From Exobacillus caeni (GTDB lineage Bacteria; Bacillota; Bacilli; Bacillales; Guptibacillaceae), in assembly GCF_005747095.1 (NCBI RefSeq), contig NZ_SWLG01000014.1, positions 37,291-101,290 on the forward strand: DNA of 64,000 nt, given 5' to 3'. Below, one piece after another: positions 42,998 through 52,538 of the stretch. The notes beneath the pieces are model-generated. The model was not told the origin of the DNA, did not search any database, and was given only the letters and a program-made list of their open reading frames with translations. The translations under genes were made by a program, and so were the position numbers. Each line of letters opens with the position of its first letter. The stretch's first letter is position 1.

Positions 42998-43162
42998 TTA
43001 TAGTCCTCCACAGTGTGGAGAACTGGTTTTATCTCCCTCCACAAAATCAATGCCCTTTGTCACTGATTCGAGTCCGTATTCTACTTCGCTTTTCTCATAA
43101 TCCTCGGTTTTAACCTGATTTAAATCCTGGTTATCTTTATGTTGCTCTTTGTTGTCTCTCAT
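42998..43162 (-). CDS. Small acidic protein, 54 residues
   Basis: This gene begins with ATG at 43160-43162 after a strong AGGAGGAATGTC site and ends at TAA 42998-43000, with a good terminator 40 bp downstream. The product starts MRDNKEQHKDNQDLNQ, is rich in Asp, Glu and Lys, has no hydrophobic helix and ends in PHCGGL with a single Cys. It looks like an independent small soluble protein. I know of no family. Confidence 0.7.
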   Translation of the reverse strand: MRDNKEQHKDNQDLNQVKTEDYEKSEVEYGLESVTKGIDFVEGDKTSSPHCGGL

Positions 43163-43255
43163 GACATTCCTCCTGAGTTTTTTATAGTGTCCTCAGAGAA
43201 AAAATTCTTATTCGCCTAGCGGAATACAGAAGCAGTTAAAAAGTCCGCAAAAAAA

Positions 43256-43281
43256 AGAAGACCATTAATTTATAGTCTTCT
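43256..43281 (-). terminator. Terminator of the proline iminopeptidase-like gene
   Basis: AGAAGAC (43256-43262) pairs with GTCTTCT (43275-43281); eight T residues follow on the minus strand. Confidence 0.85.
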
Positions 43282-43320
43282 GGTTAAGGCAGAATGGTCT
43301 CCCTCTTATGTTCTTTATGC

Positions 43321-44202
43321 TTATTCATTACTTGCGAAAAAATCCCTCATCACCTTAATATATGCATCATGTTCCTCCAGATAAGCCATATGCGCACTGT
43401 TTTCAAAAACATGAAGTTTACTATTTGGAGTAAGGTTACTAAAATATTCCGTTGATTCAGGGGTTGCTTCGTCATAGCGTCCACAGGCGTAGAGGGTAGG
43501 AACAGTTATTGTTTCAAGCTGTGCCGTACAATCAAACTCTTTAAGATTTCCTTTAACGTAAAATTCTGAAGGCCCCCACATAATATTGTAGACTTCTGGA
43601 TTTCTATACTTAGCTCCTTCTTTTAGCCAATCGGGTATTTTTTCCAATCTGCAGACAAAATTGTTATTAAATATAGCCGTTGCTTTTTTATACGCTTCAG
43701 AATCAGTCGTCCCATTTTCCTCATTGGCTTTTAATGTTTGCTGGACATCTTCAGGTAACTTTTCCCGGTTTCTGTCCTGGTCTTTTGCCCATATTGGAGC
43801 ACTTAAGCAAGGACTTGAAAAGACAATGCTTTTGACGGCATCCGGATGTTTAAAATAATAAGCTGCCGCTAAGGTTGTCCCCCAGGAATGTCCCAATATA
43901 TGAAAGCTCTTCAGTTGCAGCGCTTCTTTAATTTGATCCAATTCCTCCACAAACCTGTCGATGTTCCATAACGACTTATCATCAGGACGGTCCGATTTCC
44001 CGCAGCCTAGCTGATCATAAAAAATAACAGGCCGCTCGTCTGCCAGCTCTTTTAACACTTGCAAAGACCAGTGAGATGAGCCAGGGCCACCATGTAATAC
44101 AACCACTGGTGTGTGATCCGATTCGTAGTTATGTACCTGGTACCATACTTTCCCACCGGTTACATCAATATATCCATCTTTCGTTGCCAAAGCCTTCTCC
44201 AC
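43321..44202 (-). CDS. Proline iminopeptidase-family hydrolase (S33)
   Basis: A 293-residue alpha/beta hydrolase. VVLHGGPGSSHW near residue 34 is the oxyanion motif with the GGPG typical of S33 peptidases, Ser106 in GHSWGTTL is the nucleophile, Asp lies in CGRYDEATPES and His in NSAHMAYLEEHD. DQLGCGKSDRPDD is also a family segment. Such enzymes release N-terminal proline from peptides; related esterases share the fold. It is monocistronic. Confidence 0.9.
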   Translation of the reverse strand: MEKALATKDGYIDVTGGKVWYQVHNYESDHTPVVVLHGGPGSSHWSLQVLKELADERPVIFYDQLGCGKSDRPDDKSLWNIDRFVEELDQIKEALQLKSFHILGHSWGTTLAAAYYFKHPDAVKSIVFSSPCLSAPIWAKDQDRNREKLPEDVQQTLKANEENGTTDSEAYKKATAIFNNNFVCRLEKIPDWLKEGAKYRNPEVYNIMWGPSEFYVKGNLKEFDCTAQLETITVPTLYACGRYDEATPESTEYFSNLTPNSKLHVFENSAHMAYLEEHDAYIKVMRDFFASNE

Positions 44203-44278
44203 CTTTACTATGTTATTGCTACACGTTCATTATAACCTAAATGATATGCACATTGATTCTCCCTGTCTATAAGTGGGA

Positions 44279-44317
44279 AAACCACCTCTATATGCATGCT
44301 GACATACGAGGTGGTTT
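44279..44317. terminator. Terminator-like hairpin
   Basis: AAACCACCTC (44279-44288) pairs with GAGGTGGTTT (44308-44317). It lies just after the end of the small gene at 44338 on the minus strand. Confidence 0.75.
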
Positions 44318-44337
44318 AGTTAGTTGGCGTTAGATTC

Positions 44338-44472
44338 TTACTTTAAATTCACGGGATTCACTACTGCATAAAGGTTATCCTTTTCATTAGATAAGTTTAC
44401 TTCAATAACCTTATACCCCTTTAAAAAATTGTCATGTTTGCTGTTAGTCGTAGTAGATTTGATATAATTCAC
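44338..44472 (-). CDS. Small protein, 44 residues
   Basis: GTG at 44470-44472 follows GGAAGGAAG by eight bases, and the frame ends at TAA 44338-44340 just before a hairpin. The product begins MNYIKSTTTNSKHDNF and continues with KGYKVIEVNLSNEKDNLYAVV, a balanced soluble composition that could form a small beta-hairpin. An overlapping ATG frame of ten codons starts inside the same site. No family is recognised. Confidence 0.6.
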   Translation of the reverse strand: MNYIKSTTTNSKHDNFLKGYKVIEVNLSNEKDNLYAVVNPVNLK

Positions 44473-44599
44473 GGCTCATACTTCCTTCCTGATTATTTTC
44501 TCACCAAGAACTACTATATGCAGGGAAGGGCAAATATGTGCATTATTTTTTACAAAAAAACTATGGATTGGAATTCCCGATTTTAAAAGCGAATAACAG

Positions 44600-44633
44600 G
44601 AAGCAGGATCCTTATAATCAGGTTTCCTGCTTC
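44600..44633. terminator. Hairpin after the zinc-knuckle gene
   Basis: GAAGCAGG (44600-44607) pairs with CCTGCTTC (44626-44633). The same 8-bp stem is used in the terminator at 42924-42958. No clear T run follows. Confidence 0.5.
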
Positions 44634-44643
44634 TTAGTGTTTA

Positions 44644-44838
44644 TTAATCTTCAACAACTCTGGCTACTTCATGCCCGCATTTTTTACACTTACCTTTTAA
44701 GACAATACCAAATTGATTATCTTCAATCGTAAATCCCTGAATCGTCGTAACATCTGCACAGTTACTACAAAAAACATTACTGATTAGTCGGCTTCTCGTT
44801 TCTTTCGGAATGGAGAGCCATTTTTTGTTTGCATCCAT
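44644..44838 (-). CDS. Small zinc-knuckle protein, 64 residues
   Basis: A soluble 64-residue protein with two CxxC pairs, FCSNCADV near residue 24 and GKCKKCGHE near residue 50, which should bind one zinc ion in a ribbon. MDANKKWLSIPKETRSRL forms a helical N-terminus. A ribosome site is weak but the composition and cysteine spacing argue for a real gene. I cannot name a family. It is monocistronic. Confidence 0.7.
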   Translation of the reverse strand: MDANKKWLSIPKETRSRLISNVFCSNCADVTTIQGFTIEDNQFGIVLKGKCKKCGHEVARVVED

Positions 44839-44910
44839 CTAAAAACCCCTTACATACAAATTTCTAGCTGACCTTATAATGCGAAGCTTTATTTTAAACT
44901 AATAACCAAA

Positions 44911-45294
44911 TTACTTATTACGGGAAACAATAGCAAGCCAATTGTCATCTGGATCTGACACATAAGCACGGCGTATTCCAGCCACATGATCTTTTGGTTC
45001 AAGGATCACCGGTACTGCGGCCCTACGCAGACGATTAATGGCTTGATTCGTATCCTCAGTCCAGATGGTAAGTTCAAAAGGATGGCCCGGGGTAGGCGCA
45101 GACACACTGGCTTCCTTTGCGACGGCATAGGTTACCAGAGCGATCATAGAGTCTCCAAGGCGGAGTTCAACATGTTCGGGCTCTCCTTTATCCGGGAAAC
45201 GAAAAGTCTCTTCAAATTCAAGAAGATCCCTATAGAATCTCAAAGACCTATTGATGTCTGTCGTATAAAGACTTGGGAAAGCAGATAAAAACAT
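44911..45294 (-). CDS. VOC-family (glyoxalase/bleomycin-resistance-like) protein
   Basis: A 127-residue VOC protein. TTDINRSLRFYRDLLEFEETFRFP opens the first module and PFELTIWTEDTNQAINRLR the second, ending with SDPDDNWLAIVSR. One expected metal ligand at the N-terminus (usually His) is replaced (SLYTTDIN), so it may bind without metal, as bleomycin-resistance proteins do. It lies 88 bp downstream of the ArsR gene on the same strand and may be the third gene of that operon. Confidence 0.82.
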   Translation of the reverse strand: MFLSAFPSLYTTDINRSLRFYRDLLEFEETFRFPDKGEPEHVELRLGDSMIALVTYAVAKEASVSAPTPGHPFELTIWTEDTNQAINRLRRAAVPVILEPKDHVAGIRRAYVSDPDDNWLAIVSRNK

Positions 45295-45382
45295 AACTAT
45301 CTCCTCCTAATTTTCATTCGAACAAATTCAACATAATGGCCACATACCCGCTTTAAAAAGCGTTATTGTTTCTGCATACGGA

Positions 45383-45745
45383 TTACTCATCGTGATCACG
45401 TTTCGAACTCTCTGCTGCTTGTTTAAGCCGAATAAGCGTGTCATCCCAATATTTTTCATACTTCTTAACCCAGGGTCTTAACACGTTACTTACAACTTCT
45501 GGATTTATCCGGTAGATTTGTTCTCTCCCGCGTTTGATTGAGTACACGAGATTCAATTTGCGCAACTGCATTAAATGTTTTGATATGCCGGAACGAACCA
45601 GATCAGGAAAGTGCTCACTTAATTGTTTCACCGTCATTTCATCATGCTCTGCTAAAAGATCCATAATAGTGCGACGAGTATTGTCCCCGAGGGCGTTGAA
45701 AAGGTCTCTTACATCCACCTTGCTTGATTTATCGCATGAAGCCAT
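45383..45745 (-). CDS. ArsR-family transcriptional regulator
   Basis: A 120-residue winged-helix regulator. LFNALGDNTRRTIMDLLAEHDEMTVKQLSEHF holds the first helices and SGISKHLMQLRKLNLVYSIKRGREQIYRIN the recognition helix and wing. There is no cysteine-based metal site, as expected for ArsR members paired with SRPBCC proteins (SdpR/YdfF type). It abuts the SRPBCC gene (stop and ATG adjacent). Two palindromes at the operon promoter are likely autoregulatory sites. Confidence 0.92.
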   Translation of the reverse strand: MASCDKSSKVDVRDLFNALGDNTRRTIMDLLAEHDEMTVKQLSEHFPDLVRSGISKHLMQLRKLNLVYSIKRGREQIYRINPEVVSNVLRPWVKKYEKYWDDTLIRLKQAAESSKRDHDE

Positions 45746-46168
45746 CTAAGCCTCAGCTCGCGCCTTCAAGTTCTCAAGCAAGTGATGACGGGTCCAACCT
45801 TTCTGGTATTCATTATAAGTTTTCTCCCATCCCCTTTTTCGGATCCTTTCAAATCCTGTGTGCGTGACATGAACTCGAATACCATTTGCTATTTCTTCTA
45901 GTCTAAACGTTACTTTAGTCGGATTCATCCAATCTGAGCCCAATTCAAACCATGAGAGAGAAATTGATTCCATCGGCAAGATTTCCAGCACCTCGCCGCA
46001 AATCATCTGATTCTCTTCCGGATTCTTTACTCGATACTTCCCTCCTACTCGTGCGTCAATCTCCATATCAGTACTGATCCATTGACGCATGCCTTCCTGA
46101 GATGAGATAAGCTCCCAAACTTCCTGTAAACCTGCTTTGATGTCAATGAAGCGTTGAATTTTTTCCAT
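45746..46168 (-). CDS. SRPBCC/AHSA1-domain protein
   Basis: A 140-residue START-like protein. FIDIKAGLQEVWELISSQEGMRQWI begins the fold, GGKYRVKNP and PMESISLSWFELGSD follow, and VHVTHTGFERIRKRGWEKTYNEYQKGWTRHHLLENL is the usual C-terminal helix. Such proteins bind small hydrophobic ligands and are often co-encoded with an ArsR partner. The ATG at 46168 follows GGAGGCAGGT; an upstream ATG at 46180 is excluded by that site. It is the first gene of the ArsR operon. Confidence 0.9.
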   Translation of the reverse strand: MEKIQRFIDIKAGLQEVWELISSQEGMRQWISTDMEIDARVGGKYRVKNPEENQMICGEVLEILPMESISLSWFELGSDWMNPTKVTFRLEEIANGIRVHVTHTGFERIRKRGWEKTYNEYQKGWTRHHLLENLKARAEA

Positions 46169-46182
46169 ACCTGCCTCCATGC

Positions 46183-46242
46183 GTTACTAAACGGTAACCA
46201 ATTACTGATTAGTAACATATCACATTGTTTCAAAATTGTCAA
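46183..46242 (-). promoter_or_regulatory. ArsR-operon promoter with two palindromic operators
   Basis: On the minus strand TTGACA (plus 46237-46242) and TATGTT (46214-46219) are separated by 17 bp. TTACTGATTAGTAA (46202-46215) overlaps the -10 box and GTTACTAAACGGTAAC (46183-46198) follows it; both share TTACT...GTAA arms. Confidence 0.75.
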
Positions 46243-46304
46243 AACTTTTAAAATTAATTTTTTTGACAAAACCTAACGTGTCTGGATTAACTTTTATACT
46301 TACA

Positions 46305-46338
46305 TAAAAAAAGCAGAGATCCTTACTTAAATCTCTGC
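46305..46338 (-). terminator. rlmCD terminator
   Basis: GCAGAGAT (46313-46320) pairs with ATCTCTGC (46331-46338), with a T run on the minus strand (plus A 46305-46312). It overlaps the last codons of rlmCD. Confidence 0.8.
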
Positions 46339-47718
46339 ATCGTTACTATTTAAAACTATCTTTGCGACCGCCTCGCAATGCGTCGTATGCGGAAACATAT
46401 CCACCGGCTGCACTTCCTTCGTCATAAACCCGCCCTCTTCCAATACTTTCAGATCCCTCGCAAGTGTAGCTGGATTACATGACACGTAAACTACCCGCTT
46501 TGGTTTCATATCGATGATCGTTTGCAGTAATGCTTCGTCACAGCCTTTTCTAGGAGGGTCGACGACCATCACGTCAGCTTTGATCCCTTTGTCATACCAT
46601 GCCGGGATAACCTTCTCTGCTTCACCAACTTCGAAGTCTACGTTAGTCATCTCGTTCAGTTCGGCGTTACGTTTAGCGTCTTCGATTGCTTCAGGAACGA
46701 TCTCTACTCCGTATACCTTTTTTGCCATTTGGGCAAGGAACAGTGAGATTGTGCCGATTCCGCAATACGCATCGATGACAGTCTCTTCCCCGTTCAACCC
46801 GGCGTATGCCAGGGCTTTATCATAAAGTACTTTCGTTTGTTCCGGATTTACCTGATAGAAAGAACGGGCAGAAATCGCAAATTTCACATCACCGATCGTA
46901 TCGTAAATATACGGGGTTCCCCATAGTACTCTTGTTTCATTCCCGAAAATAACATTGGTGCGTTTAGGATTGATATTTTGAACGATCGATTTAACGCCAG
47001 GAACTGTCTCTGAGATTTCTTTGATGATATTTTTACGGTTCGGGAGGTCTTTTTGTTTGGTTACCAGTACGACCATAACATCCTTCGTTTGCCGTCCGTA
47101 TTTTGCTACAACATGCCTTAGCGTTCCGCGATGGCTTCTTTCGTCATATGCTCTGATGCCGTATTTTAAAGCGATTTTCTTCACCTGCTGGACAACTGTA
47201 TCGTTAGCCTCTTCCTGGATCAAGCATTCATCCATGTCGATGATCTCGTGGCTTCCCTTCTGGTAAAAACCAGCGATAAGACCGCCCTCACGTTCCCCGA
47301 TCGGTACCTGTGCTTTGTTTCGGTATCTCCAGGGGTCGTCCATTCCGAGCGTCGGGTGAACCGTAACATCTTTTAAATGGCCTATTCGCTCAAGCACATC
47401 CTGAACCAGCTTCCTTTTATAAACAAGCTGGCGTTCATAGGTTAAATGCTGAAGCTGGCAGCCCCCGCACTTATCGTAAATCGGGCACGGAGGCGTAATG
47501 CGGTGCTCGCTTTCATCCAGTACCTCCAACAGCTTTCCGAATCCGAAACCTTTTTTCGTCTTCAGGACTTTTACTTTCGCTTTTTCACCCGGGATGCCAT
47601 ATGGCACAAATAAAGTGTAGCCTTCCACTCTTGCTACTCCTGCGCCTTCATGGGACAAATCGACGAACTCGACTTCTACAATATCGTTTTTCTTTACAGG
47701 TGCATCTATTTTAGCCAT
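46327..47718 (-). CDS. rlmCD: 23S rRNA (uracil-5-)-methyltransferase RlmCD (RumA family)
   Basis: A 463-residue RNA methyltransferase. The N-terminal TRAM domain (residues about 7-65) is followed by iron-sulfur ligands Cys78, Cys84 and Cys87 ([11 protein letters not shown]), the fourth lying in MDECLIQ. The SAM domain has [16 protein letters not shown] and [10 protein letters not shown], the catalytic Cys is in [12 protein letters not shown], and the C-terminal [13 protein letters not shown] is the family end. In B. subtilis the single enzyme RlmCD (YefA) makes m5U747 and m5U1939. Synteny with dgkB and gatB supports it. Confidence 0.93.
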   Translation of the reverse strand: MAKIDAPVKKNDIVEVEFVDLSHEGAGVARVEGYTLFVPYGIPGEKAKVKVLKTKKGFGFGKLLEVLDESEHRITPPCPIYDKCGGCQLQHLTYERQLVYKRKLVQDVLERIGHLKDVTVHPTLGMDDPWRYRNKAQVPIGEREGGLIAGFYQKGSHEIIDMDECLIQEEANDTVVQQVKKIALKYGIRAYDERSHRGTLRHVVAKYGRQTKDVMVVLVTKQKDLPNRKNIIKEISETVPGVKSIVQNINPKRTNVIFGNETRVLWGTPYIYDTIGDVKFAISARSFYQVNPEQTKVLYDKALAYAGLNGEETVIDAYCGIGTISLFLAQMAKKVYGVEIVPEAIEDAKRNAELNEMTNVDFEVGEAEKVIPAWYDKGIKADVMVVDPPRKGCDEALLQTIIDMKPKRVVYVSCNPATLARDLKVLEEGGFMTKEVQPVDMFPHTTHCEAVAKIVLNSNDAEI

Positions 47719-47933
47719 TGCTTAACCGTCCTTTTTCAAATGCTGCAAATGATTTTACCATAAGACAGATCCTTTGTGAAAAAAAGGCAACTTTCCTTTA
47801 TTTACACTGTTCCCAAAAAGCACAGTTTCTAAAGGAAACATCTCTAAGAGGTTCTTTAAAAGATAGGGTTTTTTATTTATTTGTTAAAGGAATCAACTAC
47901 TTATCTGCTAAGGTTTTATGAAGACAGCATAAC

Positions 47934-47967
47934 AAAAAAATAGACAAGCTGTAATAGCCTGCCTATT
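47934..47967 (-). terminator. dgkB terminator
   Basis: AATAGACAAGCT (47939-47950) pairs with AGCCTGCCTATT (47956-47967), 12 bp with two wobble pairs. TTTTTTTG follows on the minus strand. Confidence 0.75.
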
Positions 47968-48877
47968 AGTTACTGTTATGCTTATCCGCGGTTTCTTTCG
48001 GTACGATCATTGTAAGATGCTGATAAAGGTTAACAAACTCGGCCGGAAGCGGTCCGCCGTATTCTCCATCGAGATTGAGCTGCATCTTGTCGGACGCTTC
48101 CACTTTAATGCGGCTTGCTTTCGTATAGAGAACGTTCGGATCGTTGATGTGATCTCCTCGAAGCGCGTTTGTAGCAAGCCGGATAAATTCAGCCAGGTTC
48201 GTTTTCTTAAGAACGATCAAATCAAACAACCCGTCGTTCAAGTCAGCTGTCGGCGCCAATTTTTCAAATCCGCCTACCGAATTGGAGTTGGCTACGAGGA
48301 ACAGCATGATTTCCCCTTCGAACAGTTTTCCGTCATACTCCATTTTAACAGCAGTCGGACGGATGGATGGAAGCATTTCCACGCCTTTTAAGTAATATGC
48401 CAGCTGGCCGAGCATCGTTTTAAGCTTGCTTGGCACCTCGTATGTAAGCTCTGTTAAACGGCCGCCGCCTGCGATATTGATAAAGTATTTGTTGTTCACT
48501 TTCCCTACATCGATCGGCATTTCATATCCATCACAGATAATATCCATCGCCCCTTCGATGGTACGGGGTACATGGATAGCCCGTGCAAAGTCGTTCGTAG
48601 TCCCTGCTGGTATAATACCGAGTTTAGGACGGAAAGTCTGCTCCGCAATACCGTTCAGGACTTCATAGATCGTTCCGTCTCCACCCGCCGCAATGACAAG
48701 ATCAAATTCCCTCTCTACCGCTTTCTTCGCTGCTTCGGTCGCATCTCCTTCGCTTGTTGTGGCATGGGCAGATGCCTCATAGCCTGCTTTCTCAAGTCGC
48801 TCTAATATGTAAGGCAGCTGGCGCTTTACCTGTTCCCTTCCTGAGGTTGGATTATATATTAATCTTGCACGCTTCAT
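47966..48877 (-). CDS. dgkB: Diacylglycerol kinase DgkB (YerQ)
   Basis: A 303-residue lipid kinase. The DAGK catalytic domain has LIYNPTSGRE at the N-terminus, AAGGDGTIYEVLNGI near residue 62 and GIIPAGTTNDFARAI near residue 86; the C-terminal beta-rich domain includes LNDGLFDLIVLKK and LNLDGEYGGPLPAEF. It phosphorylates diacylglycerol to phosphatidic acid, recycling lipid released during lipoteichoic acid synthesis. Position between gatB and rlmCD matches yerQ in B. subtilis. It is monocistronic here. Confidence 0.95.
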   Translation of the reverse strand: MKRARLIYNPTSGREQVKRQLPYILERLEKAGYEASAHATTSEGDATEAAKKAVEREFDLVIAAGGDGTIYEVLNGIAEQTFRPKLGIIPAGTTNDFARAIHVPRTIEGAMDIICDGYEMPIDVGKVNNKYFINIAGGGRLTELTYEVPSKLKTMLGQLAYYLKGVEMLPSIRPTAVKMEYDGKLFEGEIMLFLVANSNSVGGFEKLAPTADLNDGLFDLIVLKKTNLAEFIRLATNALRGDHINDPNVLYTKASRIKVEASDKMQLNLDGEYGGPLPAEFVNLYQHLTMIVPKETADKHNSN

Positions 48878-49168
48878 AGATCATCATCCTATCTTTTTCA
48901 ATAGCAAACTTCTTGAACGCGATTTCGAAACAATTCCACTTTTTAACATCATAGCCTGTTTTAAAGTTTATGAAAAGTCACATTAAAACTTTCGTATTAA
49001 AGCTTTCTTTTTGTTCCTTTTATTCTTATCAGATAAAAAACGACCACCTGGAGCCGTGACCGTTTGGGCAAAAGTTTATTCGTACCTATTGATTATAGTC
49101 ACTTTCTATTCAAAAAGCAAAATGTATGATATTGGTATACCGTTCATTCCCCTATTGATGAAAATAAA
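48878..49168. other. Intergenic region between dgkB and gatB
   Basis: No gene is seen. It contains the dgkB leader and AT-rich sequence, ending in the gatB terminator at 49169. In B. subtilis yerO-yerP lie at this place; here they are absent. Confidence 0.6.
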
Positions 49169-49200
49169 AACACAGACCAGCAAAAGTACTGGTCTGTGTT
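49169..49200 (-). terminator. gatCAB operon terminator
   Basis: A 12-bp perfect stem AACACAGACCAG (49169-49180) with 49189-49200; the loop is eight bases. Confidence 0.8.
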
Positions 49201-49212
49201 AGTGTGTACCAC

Positions 49213-50646
49213 TTATCTTTTATCCATCTCTTCAAGGATAAGTTTATTAACCATTGGCGGGTTCGCTTTTCCTTTTGTCGCTTTCATAACCTGGCCGACT
49301 AAGAAGCCGAGCGCACGGTCTTTACCGTTCTTATAATCAACGATCGACTGTTCATTTTCATTAAGGATGCCCTCAACGATTCCGCGAAGTTCACCTTCAT
49401 CCGAAATTTGGACAAGGCCTTTTTCCTTCACGATTTCTTCAGGGGCTCCACCTTTTTCGATCAAATCTTTAAAAACTTTTTTAGCGATTTTAGAAGAAAT
49501 AGTTCCTTTTTCGATCAGGGAGATCAGCTTAGCAAGCCCTTCAGGAGTAAGTGCTACGTCCTCAAGTTCTTTGTAATTAGAATTTAGATACGCTGTTACT
49601 TCTCCCATCAACCAGTTGGAAGCAAGCTTTGGATCGGCGCCATTTTCAGTTGTCGCTTGAAAGAAATCAGCCATGCTGATCGATTGGGTAAGAACCATCG
49701 CGTCATATGCCGGCAGTTCGAATTCTCTCATATAGCGCTCACGACGCGCATCCGGAAGCTCAGGGATCTCAGCGCGCACTTTGTCTTTCCAATCCTGGTC
49801 GATCATCAATTTTACAAGATCCGGCTCAGGGAAGTAACGGTAATCATCTGAGCCCTCTTTCACGCGCATCAGGATCGTCGATTTTTTCGCTTCGTCATAA
49901 CGGCGTGTTTCCTGCTGGATGATACCTCCTGAGAGCAATTCTTTTTCCTGGCGCTTTTCTTCGAACTCAAGCCCCTTTTGAACAAACGTAAAGGAGTTCA
50001 AGTTCTTTAGCTCTGTTTTTGTTCCGAACTTTTCCTGTCCCAGAGGACGAAGAGAAAGGTTCGCATCACAGCGAAGGGAGCCCTCTTCCATCTTACAGTC
50101 AGAAACGCCTGTGTATTGCAGGATCGCCTTAAGCTTCTCAAGATATGCATACGCTTCTTCAGGTGTGCGGATATCCGGCTCAGAAACGATTTCGACCAGT
50201 GGAACACCCTGGCGGTTAAAATCTACGAGAGAATAATCTTCTCCGTCCACATGAGTATTTTTCCCGGCATCTTCTTCAAGGTGCAGCCTTGTGATACCGA
50301 TCTTCTTTTTCTTGCCGTTTACTTCGATCTCAATCCAGCCGTTTTCACCGATCGGCTTGTCAAACTGGGAAATCTGGTAAGCCTTCGGGTTATCCGGATA
50401 AAAGTAGTTTTTACGGTCAAACTTCGTTTCTGTTGCGATTTCGCAGTTTAACGCCATCGCAGCGCGCATCGCAAAATTAACAGCTTCTTTATTTAAAACA
50501 GGGAGTACTCCCGGATGTCCTGTACAGATAGGACAAGTGTTAGTGTTTGGGGGAGCACCGAAGTTTGTGGAACATCCACAGAAAATCTTTGAGTTTGTTT
50601 TCAGTTCTGCGTGAACTTCTAAACCGATTATTGTTTCAAAATTCAT
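49213..50646 (-). CDS. gatB: Asp-tRNA(Asn)/Glu-tRNA(Gln) amidotransferase subunit B
   Basis: A 477-residue subunit with the canonical start [21 protein letters not shown]. Zinc-binding cysteines lie in [10 protein letters not shown] and [11 protein letters not shown]. The cradle domain has [20 protein letters not shown] and [10 protein letters not shown], and the C-terminal tail domain ends [23 protein letters not shown]. It phosphorylates Glu/Asp on mischarged tRNA, preparing it for amidation. GGGGGTTGAGACAG precedes the ATG. It is the last gene of gatCAB. Confidence 0.97.
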   Translation of the reverse strand: MNFETIIGLEVHAELKTNSKIFCGCSTNFGAPPNTNTCPICTGHPGVLPVLNKEAVNFAMRAAMALNCEIATETKFDRKNYFYPDNPKAYQISQFDKPIGENGWIEIEVNGKKKKIGITRLHLEEDAGKNTHVDGEDYSLVDFNRQGVPLVEIVSEPDIRTPEEAYAYLEKLKAILQYTGVSDCKMEEGSLRCDANLSLRPLGQEKFGTKTELKNLNSFTFVQKGLEFEEKRQEKELLSGGIIQQETRRYDEAKKSTILMRVKEGSDDYRYFPEPDLVKLMIDQDWKDKVRAEIPELPDARRERYMREFELPAYDAMVLTQSISMADFFQATTENGADPKLASNWLMGEVTAYLNSNYKELEDVALTPEGLAKLISLIEKGTISSKIAKKVFKDLIEKGGAPEEIVKEKGLVQISDEGELRGIVEGILNENEQSIVDYKNGKDRALGFLVGQVMKATKGKANPPMVNKLILEEMDKR

Positions 50647-50661
50647 TCTGTCTCAACCCCC

Positions 50662-52113
50662 TTACAGCTCTGGTCTTGCTTTATGATGATCTGTAGCCTG
50701 TTCAAAAGCATGTGCTACGCGGAAGACTTTTCCTTCATCAAAATGCTTCCCGATAATTTGTAGTCCAACCGGCAACCCGTTTGATAGTCCGCACGGTACA
50801 GAGATCGCCGGAACACCTGCAAGGTTGATCGGAATGGTTAGAATATCATTTACGTACATTGTAAGCGGATCGTCGATTTTTTCTCCGATTTTAAATGCTG
50901 TAGTCGGCGCAGTCGGTCCAATCACAACATCATAATCTTCAAATACTTTGTCAAAGTCCTGTTTGATCAACGTTCTGACCTGCTGTGCCTTTTTATAATA
51001 GGCATCGTAGTAGCCCGAACTCAAAGCGAACGTACCAAGCATGATACGGCGTTTTACTTCATCACCGAAGCCTTCGCTTCTTGACTTCTTATACATCTCA
51101 ATTAAATTCTCCGCATCATCAGCACGATAACCGTAACGTACGCCATCAAAGCGCGCAAGGTTAGCAGAAGCTTCCGAGGAAGCAAGCAGATAATAGGTTG
51201 CTACGGCATATTTAGAGTGTGGAAGGGAAACTTCTTCCCATGTGGCACCAAGCTTTTCAAGCTGTTTTAGTGCCTCCATCACTTTTTCGCGTACGCCTTC
51301 TTCTACCCCTTCTCCAATATATTCTTTTGGAACAGCGATTTTTAGGCCTTTCACGTCCCCTGTCAGCTGAGAAAGATAGTCAGGAATATCAACGTTGGCT
51401 GAAGTAGAATCAAGGTTATCATGGCCAGCGATAGACTGAAGTAAAAATGCATTATCCTCAACGGTTTTGGAAATCGGTCCGATTTGGTCAAGGGATGATG
51501 CAAAGGCAACAAGCCCGTAACGGGATACCAGGCCATAAGTCGGCTTTAATCCCACGACTCCGCAAAAAGCTGCAGGCTGTCGAACGGATCCACCAGTATC
51601 TGAACCAAGTGAGAAGAATACTTCGCCTGCTGCGACAGATGCCGCAGACCCACCGCTTGATCCTCCAGGAACGTGTTCGGTATTCCATGGGTTGCGCGTT
51701 TTGAAGAAGCCAGAGTTTTCGTTAGAAGACCCCATCGCAAACTCGTCCATGTTTAATTTTCCGATCGTTACTGTTTCTGCATTGCGAAGTCGCTCAACCA
51801 CTGTTGCATTATGTACAGGGTCATAGTTCTCCAGAATTTTGCTGGAACAAGTCGTGCGAAGGCCTTTTGTTACAATATTGTCTTTGACGCCCACTGGAAG
51901 GCCGAACAGCAATCCTCTTGCTGCATCAGTTCCAAGCTTTTCATCAAGCTTTCTTGCTGTTTCTTTCGCGCCCTCTTCATTTAGAGTGACAAACGCTTTA
52001 ACTTTCTCCTCAACATGACTGATCCTATCATACGATGCTTGCACAAGCTCGCTAACGGATAATTGTTTATTTTGAAGCAGTGAATGAATTTCCCCGATGC
52101 TTTTTTCAAACAT
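50662..52113 (-). CDS. gatA: Asp-tRNA(Asn)/Glu-tRNA(Gln) amidotransferase subunit A
   Basis: A 483-residue amidase-signature protein. The catalytic triad is visible as Lys77 (GVKDNI), cis-Ser152 (PGGSSGGSA) and nucleophile Ser176 ([11 protein letters not shown]). It releases ammonia from glutamine and passes it to GatB. The length and the N-terminal [15 protein letters not shown] match the family. GGAGGAG lies 11 bases upstream of the ATG. It sits between gatC and gatB with short gaps. Confidence 0.97.
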   Translation of the reverse strand: MFEKSIGEIHSLLQNKQLSVSELVQASYDRISHVEEKVKAFVTLNEEGAKETARKLDEKLGTDAARGLLFGLPVGVKDNIVTKGLRTTCSSKILENYDPVHNATVVERLRNAETVTIGKLNMDEFAMGSSNENSGFFKTRNPWNTEHVPGGSSGGSAASVAAGEVFFSLGSDTGGSVRQPAAFCGVVGLKPTYGLVSRYGLVAFASSLDQIGPISKTVEDNAFLLQSIAGHDNLDSTSANVDIPDYLSQLTGDVKGLKIAVPKEYIGEGVEEGVREKVMEALKQLEKLGATWEEVSLPHSKYAVATYYLLASSEASANLARFDGVRYGYRADDAENLIEMYKKSRSEGFGDEVKRRIMLGTFALSSGYYDAYYKKAQQVRTLIKQDFDKVFEDYDVVIGPTAPTTAFKIGEKIDDPLTMYVNDILTIPINLAGVPAISVPCGLSNGLPVGLQIIGKHFDEGKVFRVAHAFEQATDHHKARPEL

Positions 52114-52131
52114 GCCTTATCTTCTCCTCCT

Positions 52132-52422
52132 CTACTCGATTATGGACGGTACTTTAACCTGGCCATTTTCCTGGTCAGGGGCATTCTTAAGTGTTTCTTC
52201 ACGAGAAAGGCTTTCCCATGTCTCATCTTCACGCAATACATTTTTTACATCGATTACATGGGTTGTCGGTTCTACCCCTGTGGTATCGAGTTCATTCAAT
52301 TGCTCTGCGAATGAAATAATATTGTCCAATTGCTCAGTAAACGTTTCGATTTCGTCTTCATTAAAAGATAATCTTGCCAGGTGTGCAACGTGCTTAACCT
52401 GTTCTTTTGTTATTCTTGCCAT
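52132..52422 (-). CDS. gatC: Asp-tRNA(Asn)/Glu-tRNA(Gln) amidotransferase subunit C
   Basis: A 96-residue subunit. The family start [21 protein letters not shown], the middle [20 protein letters not shown] and the C-terminal [20 protein letters not shown] are all present. GatC wraps around the GatA-GatB interface and stabilises the complex. GGAGGTGACTCGAA precedes the ATG. It is the first gene of the operon; upstream lies the 32-bp palindrome array. Confidence 0.95.
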   Translation of the reverse strand: MARITKEQVKHVAHLARLSFNEDEIETFTEQLDNIISFAEQLNELDTTGVEPTTHVIDVKNVLREDETWESLSREETLKNAPDQENGQVKVPSIIE

Positions 52423-52538
52423 TTCGAGTCACCTCCAAAAATTCGAACAGTCTGCAATATATAGATGATACCAAAATTCCTGTAATACAGGCAACTTACC
52501 ACTGCAAATTATGATTACATCGTTGACGATTTTGATCT

